Notes: generated by a model from the letters alone, not told the origin. A stretch of 6,199 bases of DNA from Victivallaceae bacterium (GCA_028717165.1 JAQUOK010000207.1:1-6199), one strand, 5' to 3'. Numbered from the stretch's first letter, positions 1-5,890 are shown. Translations and numbers: made by a program.

Positions 1-1
1 G

Positions 2-1114
2 GAATTCATGGCGGTTTCCGAAAACGGCGAAGATACTATTTTTGTTTCCCCGGACGGCAGCTATCGCGCCAACCGGGAGATTGCCACCGCTGCCTGGAAA
101 TTCAGTAAAAGCCCGGCGCTGCCGCTGGAAAAAGTCCATACTCCGGACAGCAGAACTATTGAAAAAGTCGCCGGTTTCCTCGGCGTCAAGGCGGAAAATA
201 CCGGGAAAGCGGTATTTTACAAGAACGCCGTCAGCAATGAACTTATTTTCGCGGTTATCCGCGGAGATTTCGAAGTAAACGAAAGCAAACTTCAGAATGT
301 CGCTTCCGCGCCGGAACTTGCTTTTGCCGATGACAACGAGATCCGCGCAATCGGCTGTGAACCCGGTTTTGCTTCGCCTTTGGCCGTGGACAGCACCAAA
401 ATAAAGATAATAGTCGATATTTCAGTACTTGAGTCGTCCAATCTGGTGGTCGGCGCGAATGAACCTGACTATCATTTCAAGAACTTCAATTTTGAAAGGG
501 ATATGAATAATTCCAAAGACGTGGTTATTGCCGATATCGCGACAGTGCGCGCCGGGGATCCGTGTCCGGTAACCGGGGAACCGCTGCTTGAAAAACGCGG
601 TATCGAGGTGGGCAATATCTTCCAGCTCGGCACTAAATACACTGACTCGATGAACTGCACGGTTCTCGATCAGAACGGCAAGGCGAAAACGCTGATAATG
701 GGCTGTTACGGTATCGGGGTTGGCCGGACGATGGCTTCCGTCCTGGAACAGAACAATGATGATTTCGGGCCGATATGGCCGATCACGATTGCGCCGTTCG
801 AAGTGCAGTTATGTGCCCTTAACCCGCAAAAAGACGAAGTCGGAGAAATCTGCGATAAAATTTATGCGGACTTGACTGCCGCCGGAATTGAGGTACTTTA
901 TGACGACAGAGGAGAAAAGGCGGGTTTTATGTTCAGCGAAGCCGATCTGCTCGGTATTCCGTTGCGCCTGATCGTTTCTCCTAAAACCGCCGGTGACGGA
1001 CTGGTCGAATTTAAACGGCGCGGCAGCCGGGACGGCGAATTATTCGATATCAGCGGCATTGTTGAAAAAATGAAGCAGATCATTGCCGAAGAATACAGAA
1101 GAATTGAAAATTGA
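2..1114 (+). CDS. proS: Prolyl-tRNA synthetase, bacterial type, C-terminal two thirds (5' end outside window)
   Basis: Class II aminoacyl-tRNA synthetase that charges tRNA-Pro with proline in the cytoplasm. The frame is open from base 2, and the codons before the ATG at 8 read Glu-Phe, matching the family's conserved EF-(aa)3-(S/A)E-GED region. That ATG is therefore internal and the true start lies upstream; roughly 200 residues are missing compared with the usual length of about 570. Numbered from Met at base 8, residues about 43-165 form the inserted YbaK-like editing domain that hydrolyses mischarged Ala-tRNA-Pro. Class II motif 3 is MGCYGIGVGR at 231-240. The anticodon-binding domain follows from about 258 (PITIAPFEVQLCAL, then DDRGEKAGFMFSEADLLGIP). 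The stop is TGA at 1112. There is no frameshift or break in the visible part. nifU follows after 30 bp with no terminator between, suggesting readthrough or cotranscription. The assignment is very secure. Confidence 0.96.
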   Translation, partial: EFMAVSENGEDTIFVSPDGSYRANREIATAAWKFSKSPALPLEKVHTPDSRTIEKVAGFLGVKAENTGKAVFYKNAVSNELIFAVIRGDFEVNESKLQNVASAPELAFADDNEIRAIGCEPGFASPLAVDSTKIKIIVDISVLESSNLVVGANEPDYHFKNFNFERDMNNSKDVVIADIATVRAGDPCPVTGEPLLEKRGIEVGNIFQLGTKYTDSMNCTVLDQNGKAKTLIMGCYGIGVGRTMASVLEQNNDDFGPIWPITIAPFEVQLCALNPQKDEVGEICDKIYADLTAAGIEVLYDDRGEKAGFMFSEADLLGIPLRLIVSPKTAGDGLVEFKRRGSRDGELFDISGIVEKMKQIIAEEYRRIEN

Positions 1115-1134
1115 AAATGGAAATACTGATAACT

Positions 1135-1138
1135 GGAG
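1135..1138 (+). promoter_or_regulatory. Shine-Dalgarno site of nifU
   Basis: GGAG lies 6 nt before the ATG at 1145, inside the 30-bp gap after proS. It supports that start and shows that this organism uses Shine-Dalgarno initiation for at least some genes. No promoter-like pair is evident within the gap. Confidence 0.6.
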
Positions 1139-1144
1139 CTTCCG

Positions 1145-1999
1145 ATGTGGGATTATAATGATAAAGTGATGGATCATTTCCTTCATCCGCGCAATGTAGG
1201 TGAAGTTGAAAATCCTGACGGTGTGGCGCAGGTCGGCAATATGTCCTGCGGCGACGCGTTGAAATTGAGTTTCAAACTGGACAAGGACGGCAGGATTGCC
1301 GAGGTGAAATTCCAGACTTTCGGCTGCGCCAGCGCGATTGCCTCCTCATCGGCCCTGACTGAACTCGTAAAGGGTATGACGCTCGAAGAAGCCGAAAAAG
1401 TGACCAATAGGGATATTGTTGCCGTCCTCGGGGATTTGCCGGAGGCGAAACTGCATTGTTCCGTGATGGGCATGGAAGCTTTGCAGGCGGCGATAGCCAA
1501 TTACCGCGGCGGGAAAAACCCCGAAGGGCATGAATACGATCATGAAGGACGTATTGTCTGCAAGTGTTTCAACGTTACGGATACGAAGATCCGCAATATT
1601 GCGCTTGACAATAACCTGCATACGGTCGAGGAGATCACCGATTATTGCAAGGCCGGGGGCGCCTGCGGTTCCTGCCATGGGGAGATACAGGATATTCTTG
1701 ACGGTATCTGGAAAGAGAAAAAACCCGAAACACATTCGTCGAAACGCGCAGAATTCATGAGTCTGCCGCTTATCCAGCGGGTGCTCAAAGTCCAGGAACT
1801 CATCGATAATGAAATCAAACCTATGCTCGAACAGGATGGCGGCGGGATAGAACTTGTCGATATGAAGGATAATGTGGTTTATGTAAAACTTACCGGACAT
1901 TGCGTTGCCTGTCCCAGCGCCGGAGTAACCCTCAAACGCGGCGTTGAAGCTGTCCTCAGAGATTGTCTTTTCCCTGAGATCGTGGTTGAAAGTGTTTGA
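1145..1999 (+). CDS. nifU: NifU-type modular Fe-S cluster scaffold protein
   Basis: Scaffold on which [2Fe-2S] and [4Fe-4S] clusters are built with sulfur from NifS and then transferred to apoproteins in the cytoplasm. The 284 residues show the full three-module NifU layout. The IscU-like domain (1-125) has the three ligand cysteines C35, C61 and C105, the labile-cluster Asp at D37 (CGD), and the LHCSVMGMEAL motif. The central BFD-like [2Fe-2S] ferredoxin domain (about 135-185) has C139-x-C141 and C174-x2-C177. The C-terminal Nfu-like domain (about 205-284) has C253-x2-C256. This matches the Azotobacter NifU plan (C35/C62/C106, C137/C139/C172/C175, C272/C275) in a somewhat shorter protein. 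Every expected cysteine is present, so it should be functional. The ATG is preceded by GGAG. nifS starts 14 bp downstream. Whether it serves nitrogenase or general Fe-S assembly cannot be told here, as no nitrogenase genes are visible. Confidence 0.95.
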   Translation: MWDYNDKVMDHFLHPRNVGEVENPDGVAQVGNMSCGDALKLSFKLDKDGRIAEVKFQTFGCASAIASSSALTELVKGMTLEEAEKVTNRDIVAVLGDLPEAKLHCSVMGMEALQAAIANYRGGKNPEGHEYDHEGRIVCKCFNVTDTKIRNIALDNNLHTVEEITDYCKAGGACGSCHGEIQDILDGIWKEKKPETHSSKRAEFMSLPLIQRVLKVQELIDNEIKPMLEQDGGGIELVDMKDNVVYVKLTGHCVACPSAGVTLKRGVEAVLRDCLFPEIVVESV

Positions 2000-2000
2000 A

Positions 2001-2006
2001 AGAGAG
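2001..2006 (+). promoter_or_regulatory. Shine-Dalgarno site deciding the nifS start
   Basis: AGAGAG lies 7 nt before the ATG at 2014. The frame is also open to TTG at 1996 and GTG at 2008, but the purine-rich site fits the ATG best and lies downstream of the TTG. The family alignment also begins only at about SEKLIYLDNNATT, so ATG 2014 is preferred. Confidence 0.5.
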
Positions 2007-2013
2007 CGTGTTT

Positions 2014-3213
2014 ATGAGCAGTGAAAAACTTATTTATCTGGATAACAACGCGACTACCGCTGTCGCTCCGGAAGTATTCGAGGCCATGCGTCCGTATTTG
2101 TGCGAAAAATACGGCAATCCGGGCAGTATTCATACTTTCGGGGGATCGGTAATGGCTGAAATAGAAACGGCGCGCGCCCGGATCGCGGCTCTCATCGGTG
2201 CCACCCGCAGAGATATCCGCGACAAGTTTACCGAAGTTATTTTTACCAGTTGCGGAACCGAAAGCGACAATACTGCCGTTTTCAGCGCGTTGCGGGCCTG
2301 TCCCAAAAGAAAGAAAGTCGTTATATCGGCTGTTGAACATCCCGCGATCCTGACTCTCGGTAAAGAACTGGAGAAACGCGGTTATCCGGTGTCTTATGTT
2401 CCGGTCGATTCCAAAGGCAGACTGGACATGGAACGCTACGAGGAGATGGTCGATAGCGAGACGGCGGTTGTTTCGATAATGTGGGCCAACAATGAAACCG
2501 GCAATATTTACCCGATCGAGAAATGCGCTGAAATAGCTCATCGTTATGGAGCGTTGTTCCATACCGACGCGGTGCAGGCAGTCGGCAAAATCCCATGCAA
2601 TGTCAGTGATTCCGAGATAGACATGCTGAGTTTGTCCGGACATAAACTGCATGCCCCGAAAGGCATAGGCGTATTATACGTCCGGCGCGGAGTCCGTTTT
2701 TATCCCGCGCAGATCGGCGGGCATCAGGAACGCGGCCGCCGCGCCGGAACGGAAAACGTCGCTTCGATTATTGCGCTGGGTAAAGCCGCCGAACTGGCAA
2801 TGAAATCGATTCAGGATGAAAATACCCGTGTTAAAGCCCTGCGCGACAAACTGGAGCAGGGTATCTGCGGCAGTATTCCGAAAGCCATGGTTCTCGGCGA
2901 CCCGGAAAACCGTCTGCCAAATACCAGCCTTATCGGTTTTGAGGCGGTTGAAGGCGAATCCATTTTGATGATGATGGACCGCCTCGGCATTTGCGCTTCA
3001 AGCGGCAGCGCCTGTACGACCGGCAGTCTGGAGCCTTCACACGTTCTGCGGGCGATGGGAGTTCCGTATACGGTTGCCCATGGCGCGATCCGTTTCAGCC
3101 TGTCCACATATAATACGGAAGAAGAAATAAATTTCGTTATTAAGGAAATGCCCGGAATAATCGCCTGGCTGCGAAAATTGTCGCCGTTCTGGAAGGAGAC
3201 GCCTGTCTCATAA
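2014..3213 (+). CDS. nifS: NifS-type cysteine desulfurase
   Basis: PLP-dependent enzyme that converts cysteine to alanine and holds the sulfur as a persulfide for delivery to NifU. It has 399 residues from ATG 2014. The N-terminal YLDNNATT motif is followed by FTSCGTESDNTA, the VEHPA histidine H109, and the cofactor-contacting HTDAVQAVGK (D185, Q188). The PLP Schiff-base lysine K211 sits in SLSGHKLHAPKG. The catalytic C334 sits in ASSGSACTTGSLEPSHVLRAMG, exactly 123 residues after the lysine, the same spacing as in Azotobacter NifS (K202, C325). The GGHQERGRRAGTEN segment, the long SSGSAC loop and the ending LRKLSPFW are all NifS-like, rather than SufS-like (class II). A short charged insertion (RRDIRDKF, about 65-72) is extra relative to Azotobacter NifS. 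The adjacent nifU is its expected partner. An IscS label would describe the same chemistry. Confidence 0.95.
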   Translation: MSSEKLIYLDNNATTAVAPEVFEAMRPYLCEKYGNPGSIHTFGGSVMAEIETARARIAALIGATRRDIRDKFTEVIFTSCGTESDNTAVFSALRACPKRKKVVISAVEHPAILTLGKELEKRGYPVSYVPVDSKGRLDMERYEEMVDSETAVVSIMWANNETGNIYPIEKCAEIAHRYGALFHTDAVQAVGKIPCNVSDSEIDMLSLSGHKLHAPKGIGVLYVRRGVRFYPAQIGGHQERGRRAGTENVASIIALGKAAELAMKSIQDENTRVKALRDKLEQGICGSIPKAMVLGDPENRLPNTSLIGFEAVEGESILMMMDRLGICASSGSACTTGSLEPSHVLRAMGVPYTVAHGAIRFSLSTYNTEEEINFVIKEMPGIIAWLRKLSPFWKETPVS

Positions 3214-3257
3214 GTATCCGAGGAACAACCCCGAAATCTCCTATGAGAGGTAATTGT

Positions 3258-3292
3258 CAAGTTTTAAAAGGCTTGCCGTTAGTATTTTTTTT
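3258..3292 (+). terminator. Weak candidate terminator downstream of nifS
   Basis: CAAGTTT at 3258-3264 can pair with AGGCTTG at 3269-3275 (two G-T pairs, 4-nt loop). A run of eight T follows at 3285-3292, but 9 nt separate stem and T-run and the stem is weak. It is the only stem plus T-run near the end of nifS, so it is offered as a possible end of the proS-nifU-nifS transcript rather than a firm call. Confidence 0.22.
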
Positions 3293-3301
3293 GCTTATTT
3301 G

Positions 3302-3457
3302 TAATTGGACGGCCCAGACAAAAGTCATTGTTTGAGAAAATGGGACTTTTGAGACACTTGGGACGCTTGGGACTTTGAGGTTAAATTCAAAAGTCTCAAC
3401 CGTCCCATGAGTCCCAATCGCTGTCAGACAAGACTTTTGTCAGCCTCGTCTAATTGG
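3302..3457. repeat. MITE-like palindromic element with flanking direct repeat
   Basis: A 143-bp segment (3308-3450) begins and ends with 19-bp imperfect inverted repeats: 3308-3326 against the reverse complement of 3432-3450, identical at 15 of 19 positions, including an unbroken inner GACAAAAGTC/GACTTTTGTC. It is flanked on both sides by the direct repeat TAATTG (3302-3307 and 3451-3456; a seventh base, G, also matches). That layout is what a small non-autonomous transposon with a 6-7 bp target duplication would leave. The interior is also palindromic: TTGGGAC at 3358 pairs with GTCCCAA at 3411, TGGGAC at 3368 with GTCCCA at 3402, and TTGAG at 3375 with CTCAA at 3395. It carries no coding sequence. 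The inverted and direct repeats are seen directly; mobility is inferred from a single copy. Confidence 0.5.
3357..3374 (+). repeat. Short tandem repeat, 9-bp CTTGGGAC unit
   Basis: Two adjacent 9-bp units, CTTGGGACG and CTTGGGACT, agree at 8 of 9 positions. A further related GGGACTTTTGAG lies at 3342-3353, and inverted GTCCCA copies lie at 3402 and 3411. The units form one arm of the inner hairpin of the MITE-like element, so they may be a structural part of it and not an independent microsatellite. Confidence 0.5.
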
Positions 3458-3581
3458 TCAGTGCCCGTTTTTTAGCAGCGCCTTGGGGAATCTTATCGGT
3501 TCCACGATGTTCCCTGAAGGAGAACTTCAAAATGCGGGTAAGGCATTTGAGGTTCCCTTACAGGAAAACAGATATGGGGGG

Positions 3582-3645
3582 ACGGCATTACCCGCCGCGT
3601 TGCGGCGGGCTACGCTGAATAACCCTTTCAGGGTTTCAATACCGT
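3582..3645 (-). repeat. REP-like branched palindromic element
   Basis: Two adjacent hairpins are enclosed by a closing stem. Hairpin one is a perfect 8-bp GC-rich stem, CCCGCCGC (3591-3598) with GCGGCGGG (3602-3609) and a 3-nt loop. Hairpin two is a perfect 6-bp stem, AACCCT (3621-3626) with AGGGTT (3630-3635) and a 3-nt loop. The closing stem is ACGGCATT (3582-3589) with AATACCGT (3638-3645). Read as + strand RNA the closing stem has a C-A mismatch; read as - strand RNA the same pair is U-G and all eight pairs form, so - is the likelier structured strand. No T-run follows, so it is not a standard terminator. The pattern resembles dispersed REP/BIME-type repeats; copy number elsewhere is unknown. 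Confidence 0.55.
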
Positions 3646-3991
3646 GCCGCATCCTTAATTTTCAATTCTTAACATAGTCATCCATTCGGGATTCAATTTT
3701 TCCCGGACAAAGGTTACTGACCGATTACGCTTTTTTAACGTCAGAACTCCTATTCGCACTCATTTATGGGACCGCCAATTTCCTGTTTGCCTTATATTCT
3801 GGTTCGTAAACTTCACCGGTTCACCAAAGCCGAAACATCAGTTTGGCAGTTTTTCCCGCCACTGCCGCTACTGAAACTAACGAAGAGTATGGACAAAAGA
3901 GACTGTAAGTTTTTATCGGGAAAAATATTTTTAAAGCAACTTTTTTACGAGAAATATAAGAATAAGCTGAAAAGCTTGCAATAAAAACCCC

Positions 3992-4016
3992 GGAAATAGA
4001 CCCGTACCATATTTCC
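3992..4016. repeat. Short perfect inverted repeat
   Basis: GGAAATA at 3992-3998 pairs with TATTTCC at 4010-4016 around an 11-nt loop. It lies between convergent genes and is not followed directly by a T-run on either strand. A second small hairpin, AAGCT-GAAA-AGCTT, sits just before it at 3964-3977. Function unknown; AT-rich stems of this size can arise by chance. Confidence 0.3.
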
Positions 4017-4213
4017 TGACTTTCAACCCTTTTTAAGTTATTTGTCTCATTGTGCCGCAATCAGCTAAATATATAAAAAGTTGTGGAGGGCTCGTTACAC
4101 CCGATCTTTTATGCCACAAAGTATAGAAGATGCGTTTGGGCTTCCCCGCTTCCCGAATTATGAGACTGTCTGCATGATTTGTCTGAATTAACGATATTCT
4201 GATTTATTTTGAC

Positions 4214-4245
4214 GACTCCTGTTTTTTAGTTTTAATTCAGGAGTC
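4214..4245. terminator. Stem-loop just past the acetyltransferase stop, possible terminator
   Basis: GACTCCTG at 4214-4221 pairs perfectly with CAGGAGTC at 4238-4245 around a 16-nt AT-rich loop. The stem starts 2 bp past the stop codon of the - strand acetyltransferase gene. The T-stretch (4246-4249) follows the stem on the + strand; on the - strand the stem is followed by GTCAAAATAAA, without a clear U-tract. It could therefore stop transcripts arriving from the nifS side, or act as a 3' stabilising or weak terminating structure for the acetyltransferase mRNA. The stem is certain; its role is not. Confidence 0.4.
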
Positions 4246-4247
4246 TT

Positions 4248-4799
4248 TTACACCTGTACAAGTTGTTCAACTTTTGGGGTAAGCTTCAGGGCTTCCCATA
4301 TTTTTTTGTCTTCAGGAGTGATAATTTGGGGGACGAAACCGAATTTCAGATAGAGGTTTATTGCGGGGATTCTGGCTGACGATGTACTTAAGTAGGCTTT
4401 GGCGTGTCCAAGTTCCACGAGTTTTTCACAGACTGCGCTCAGCAAAGGTTTGGACAGACCTTGGCCCTGATAATCGGGATGAACGGCCAGCCAGTGGACC
4501 CGGCCGTACCTTTCTCCCTGATAATCATCATCAAACCAGGCGGCGGCAGTGCCGATTATCTTACCTTGAGGATCGAGAAGGAAAAGCATACGTTGTTTTA
4601 ATATTTCCGTATTACAGCCGAATACCCGGTGAAATAAATCCGTATCTGTTTTATTGAATTTATCCGCATTGCGCTGAAGTTCTACCCATGAATTTTCATC
4701 ACCCGGAGCGTAGAAACGGAACGAAAAAACCTCCGGCAATGGATAAAGCGGAATCTTATCCATGGTCGGACGGATCATTTGTACAGGAAAATTTTTCAT
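4248..4799 (-). CDS. GNAT-family N-acetyltransferase
   Basis: Acetyl-CoA-dependent N-acetyltransferase of the Gcn5-related fold; the acetyl acceptor (small molecule, peptide or protein amine) cannot be read from sequence. It has 183 residues. A leading segment, MIRPTMDKIPLYPLPEVF, precedes the fold, which opens with FSFRFYAPGDENSWVEL (about 25-41). GNAT motif A is at 101-123, where VHWLAVHPDY is followed by the acetyl-CoA pyrophosphate loop QGQGLSKPLL. Motif B is at about 133-157, with the typical AINLYLKFGFVP ending. The strand before motif A (IIGTAAAWFDDD) is also typical. There is no signal peptide or membrane segment. The start is uncertain: neither the ATG at 4799 nor the internal ATG at 4778 (residue 8) has a good Shine-Dalgarno site, and the longer form is listed. 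The gene follows cysK on the same strand after 200 bp and probably has its own promoter (4845-4874). Confidence 0.85.
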   Translation of the reverse strand: MKNFPVQMIRPTMDKIPLYPLPEVFSFRFYAPGDENSWVELQRNADKFNKTDTDLFHRVFGCNTEILKQRMLFLLDPQGKIIGTAAAWFDDDYQGERYGRVHWLAVHPDYQGQGLSKPLLSAVCEKLVELGHAKAYLSTSSARIPAINLYLKFGFVPQIITPEDKKIWEALKLTPKVEQLVQV

Positions 4800-4844
4800 A
4801 AAATGTGCTATGGGGGCCGTAATCAGTGGACCGCGGGAAGTAAA

Positions 4845-4874
4845 ATATTACAGCTCTTTGATAGTCCTTTTCAA
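4845..4874 (-). promoter_or_regulatory. Candidate sigma-70 type promoter for the acetyltransferase gene
   Basis: On the - strand, TTGAAA (4874-4869, 5 of 6 to the -35 consensus) and TAATAT (4850-4845, 4 of 6 to the -10 consensus) are 18 bp apart. A transcript would start near 4838, leaving a leader of about 40 nt. The 200-bp gap from cysK fits independent transcription. Found by eye in AT-rich DNA, so chance occurrence is possible. Confidence 0.35.
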
Positions 4875-4999
4875 ATTGGACAACATAGCCAATATATGCT
4901 CGGACTTTTCAAGCCATTCTCTGTCAATATAGTTTATATCTATTCCGATTTACACACCTGAGTAATAAATTTTCTATGCGCTTTTCACGGTTCATGACC

Positions 5000-5890
5000 T
5001 TACATCATCGTTGAGCTGAAATAACGTTCCACCCGGTCGGGCAGGACTGTGGCAATCCGCGCTTCGGGATGTCTTCGGGTTATTTCCATTGCCGCGAAGA
5101 CATTGGCGCCGGAAGATATTCCGGCCATTAAACCGTAAGTTGAACTTAAAGCGCGGGCAGTGCTGATCGCGTCTTCGTCAGTAACTTCAATGACTTCATC
5201 GACTAATTCCGTATTGAGGATTTCAGGTATAAAGCCGTCTCCGATTCCCTGAATCTGGTGCAGACCTGGTTCATGGCCGAGCAGCGCCGAAACATTTTTC
5301 GGTTCGACCGCGACGATCTTTACGGCCGGCTTGTGTTTTTTCAGAAATTCTGACACCCCCTGAAGCGTCCCGCCGCTGCCGACGCCGGCGACGAAAATAT
5401 CGATGTCGCCGCGCATCTGGCGCCACAGTTCCCGGCCGGTACCTTCGAAATGAGCCCGCGGATTGTCCGGATTTTCGAACTGCTGCAGAGTTACGGCGTT
5501 TGGGGTGGAGGCGACGATTTCAGCGACCTTGTCAACCGATCCCTGGATACTTTTTTCACTGGGGGTAAGAATCAGTTCAGCGCCGAGGCTGCGAATGAGT
5601 TTTTTGCGTTCTTCGCTCATGTTTTCGGGCATGACGATTATTACTTTATAGTTTTTCAGGCCGCCGACGAGGGCGATCCCTATCCCGGTGTTGCCGGAAG
5701 TGGGTTCGACCAGGATAGTGTTTTTATTAATGCGCCCGTCCCGTTCCGCACCTTCAATCATGGCGAGAGCCACCCGGTCTTTGATACTGCCGCCGGGATT
5801 AAGGAATTCCGCTTTCGCGAAGATCCGGTACGGTTTAAGTTCAATCAGGGGCGTATTGCCGATCAGATCCAGTACATTATCAGTTGTCAT
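5000..5890 (-). CDS. cysK: Cysteine synthase (O-acetylserine sulfhydrylase)
   Basis: PLP fold-type II enzyme that makes cysteine from O-acetylserine and sulfide, the last step of cysteine biosynthesis in the cytoplasm. It has 296 residues. The N-terminus DLIGNTPLIEL is followed by NPGGSIKDR with the PLP lysine K37, the substrate loop EPTSGNTGIG (62-71), the phosphate-binding loop AGVGSGGT (168-175), and the GISSGAN motif near 257-263, whose serine contacts the PLP pyridine nitrogen in this family. The C-terminal signature reads LPDRVERYFSST, where many CysK proteins have LPDSGERYLST. The protein is slightly shorter than the common 305-320, mostly between the first strand and the lysine motif. 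CysM or a cystathionine beta-synthase-like role cannot be excluded, but the motifs favour cysteine synthase. The start at ATG 5890 fits the family N-terminus; GGAG lies about 15 nt upstream, further than usual. No cysE is visible nearby. Confidence 0.93.
   Translation of the reverse strand: MTTDNVLDLIGNTPLIELKPYRIFAKAEFLNPGGSIKDRVALAMIEGAERDGRINKNTILVEPTSGNTGIGIALVGGLKNYKVIIVMPENMSEERKKLIRSLGAELILTPSEKSIQGSVDKVAEIVASTPNAVTLQQFENPDNPRAHFEGTGRELWRQMRGDIDIFVAGVGSGGTLQGVSEFLKKHKPAVKIVAVEPKNVSALLGHEPGLHQIQGIGDGFIPEILNTELVDEVIEVTDEDAISTARALSSTYGLMAGISSGANVFAAMEITRRHPEARIATVLPDRVERYFSSTMM

Larger units (their letters stand above)
3214..4247. other. Gene-free convergent intergenic region with repeats
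   Basis: About 1 kb lies between the 3' ends of nifS and the acetyltransferase gene. Short open frames at 3483-3677 (+), 3766-3984 (+) and 3821-4060 (-) have no recognisable motifs, no convincing Shine-Dalgarno site and run across repeats, so they are not called. What can be supported is the MITE-like palindrome (3302-3457), the branched palindrome (3582-3645) and several hairpins. Besides those listed separately, TTCGGGA at 3685-3691 faces TCCCGGA at 3701-3707 (one G-T pair), and TTGTGG at 4081-4086 faces CCACAA at 4114-4119 with GGG/CCC inside. No tRNA, rRNA or CRISPR array was seen. Confidence 0.7.

Noticed and set aside
8..10. ATG at base 8 as the start of proS
   Set aside because: The frame is open to the window edge, and the preceding codons (Glu-Phe) belong to a conserved ProS region, so this methionine is internal.
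1346..1900. - strand open frame of 184 codons opposite nifU
   Set aside because: Antisense shadow of nifU, whose domains and cysteines are all in place; no motif on the other strand.
1996..2013. TTG at 1996 or GTG at 2008 as nifS start
   Set aside because: The TTG overlaps the nifU stop and lies upstream of the purine-rich site; ATG 2014 has a well-spaced Shine-Dalgarno and matches the family N-terminus.
1879..2652. Long - strand open frame of 257 codons opposite nifU/nifS
   Set aside because: It lies antisense to strongly recognised coding sequence, shows no family motif, and is explained as a shadow frame.
1145..3213. A nitrogen-fixation gene cluster
   Set aside because: Only nifU and nifS are present, and both occur in organisms that do not fix nitrogen; no nifHDK, nifB or nifV is visible.
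3206..3248. Inverted repeat TCTCATA/TATGAGA spanning the nifS stop as a terminator
   Set aside because: The 7-bp arms match perfectly, but the loop is 29 nt and no T-run follows the stem.
3302..3457. CRISPR-like array from the repeated GGGAC units
   Set aside because: Units are short, inverted as well as direct, and lack regular spacers; a palindrome explains them better.
3483..3677. Possible 64-residue protein in the intergenic region
   Set aside because: It runs straight through the branched palindrome, has no ribosome binding site and no recognisable motif.
3766..4060. Opposed short open frames (3766-3984 +, 3821-4060 -)
   Set aside because: They overlap each other, lack Shine-Dalgarno sites and show no domain; AT-rich composition alone can produce them.
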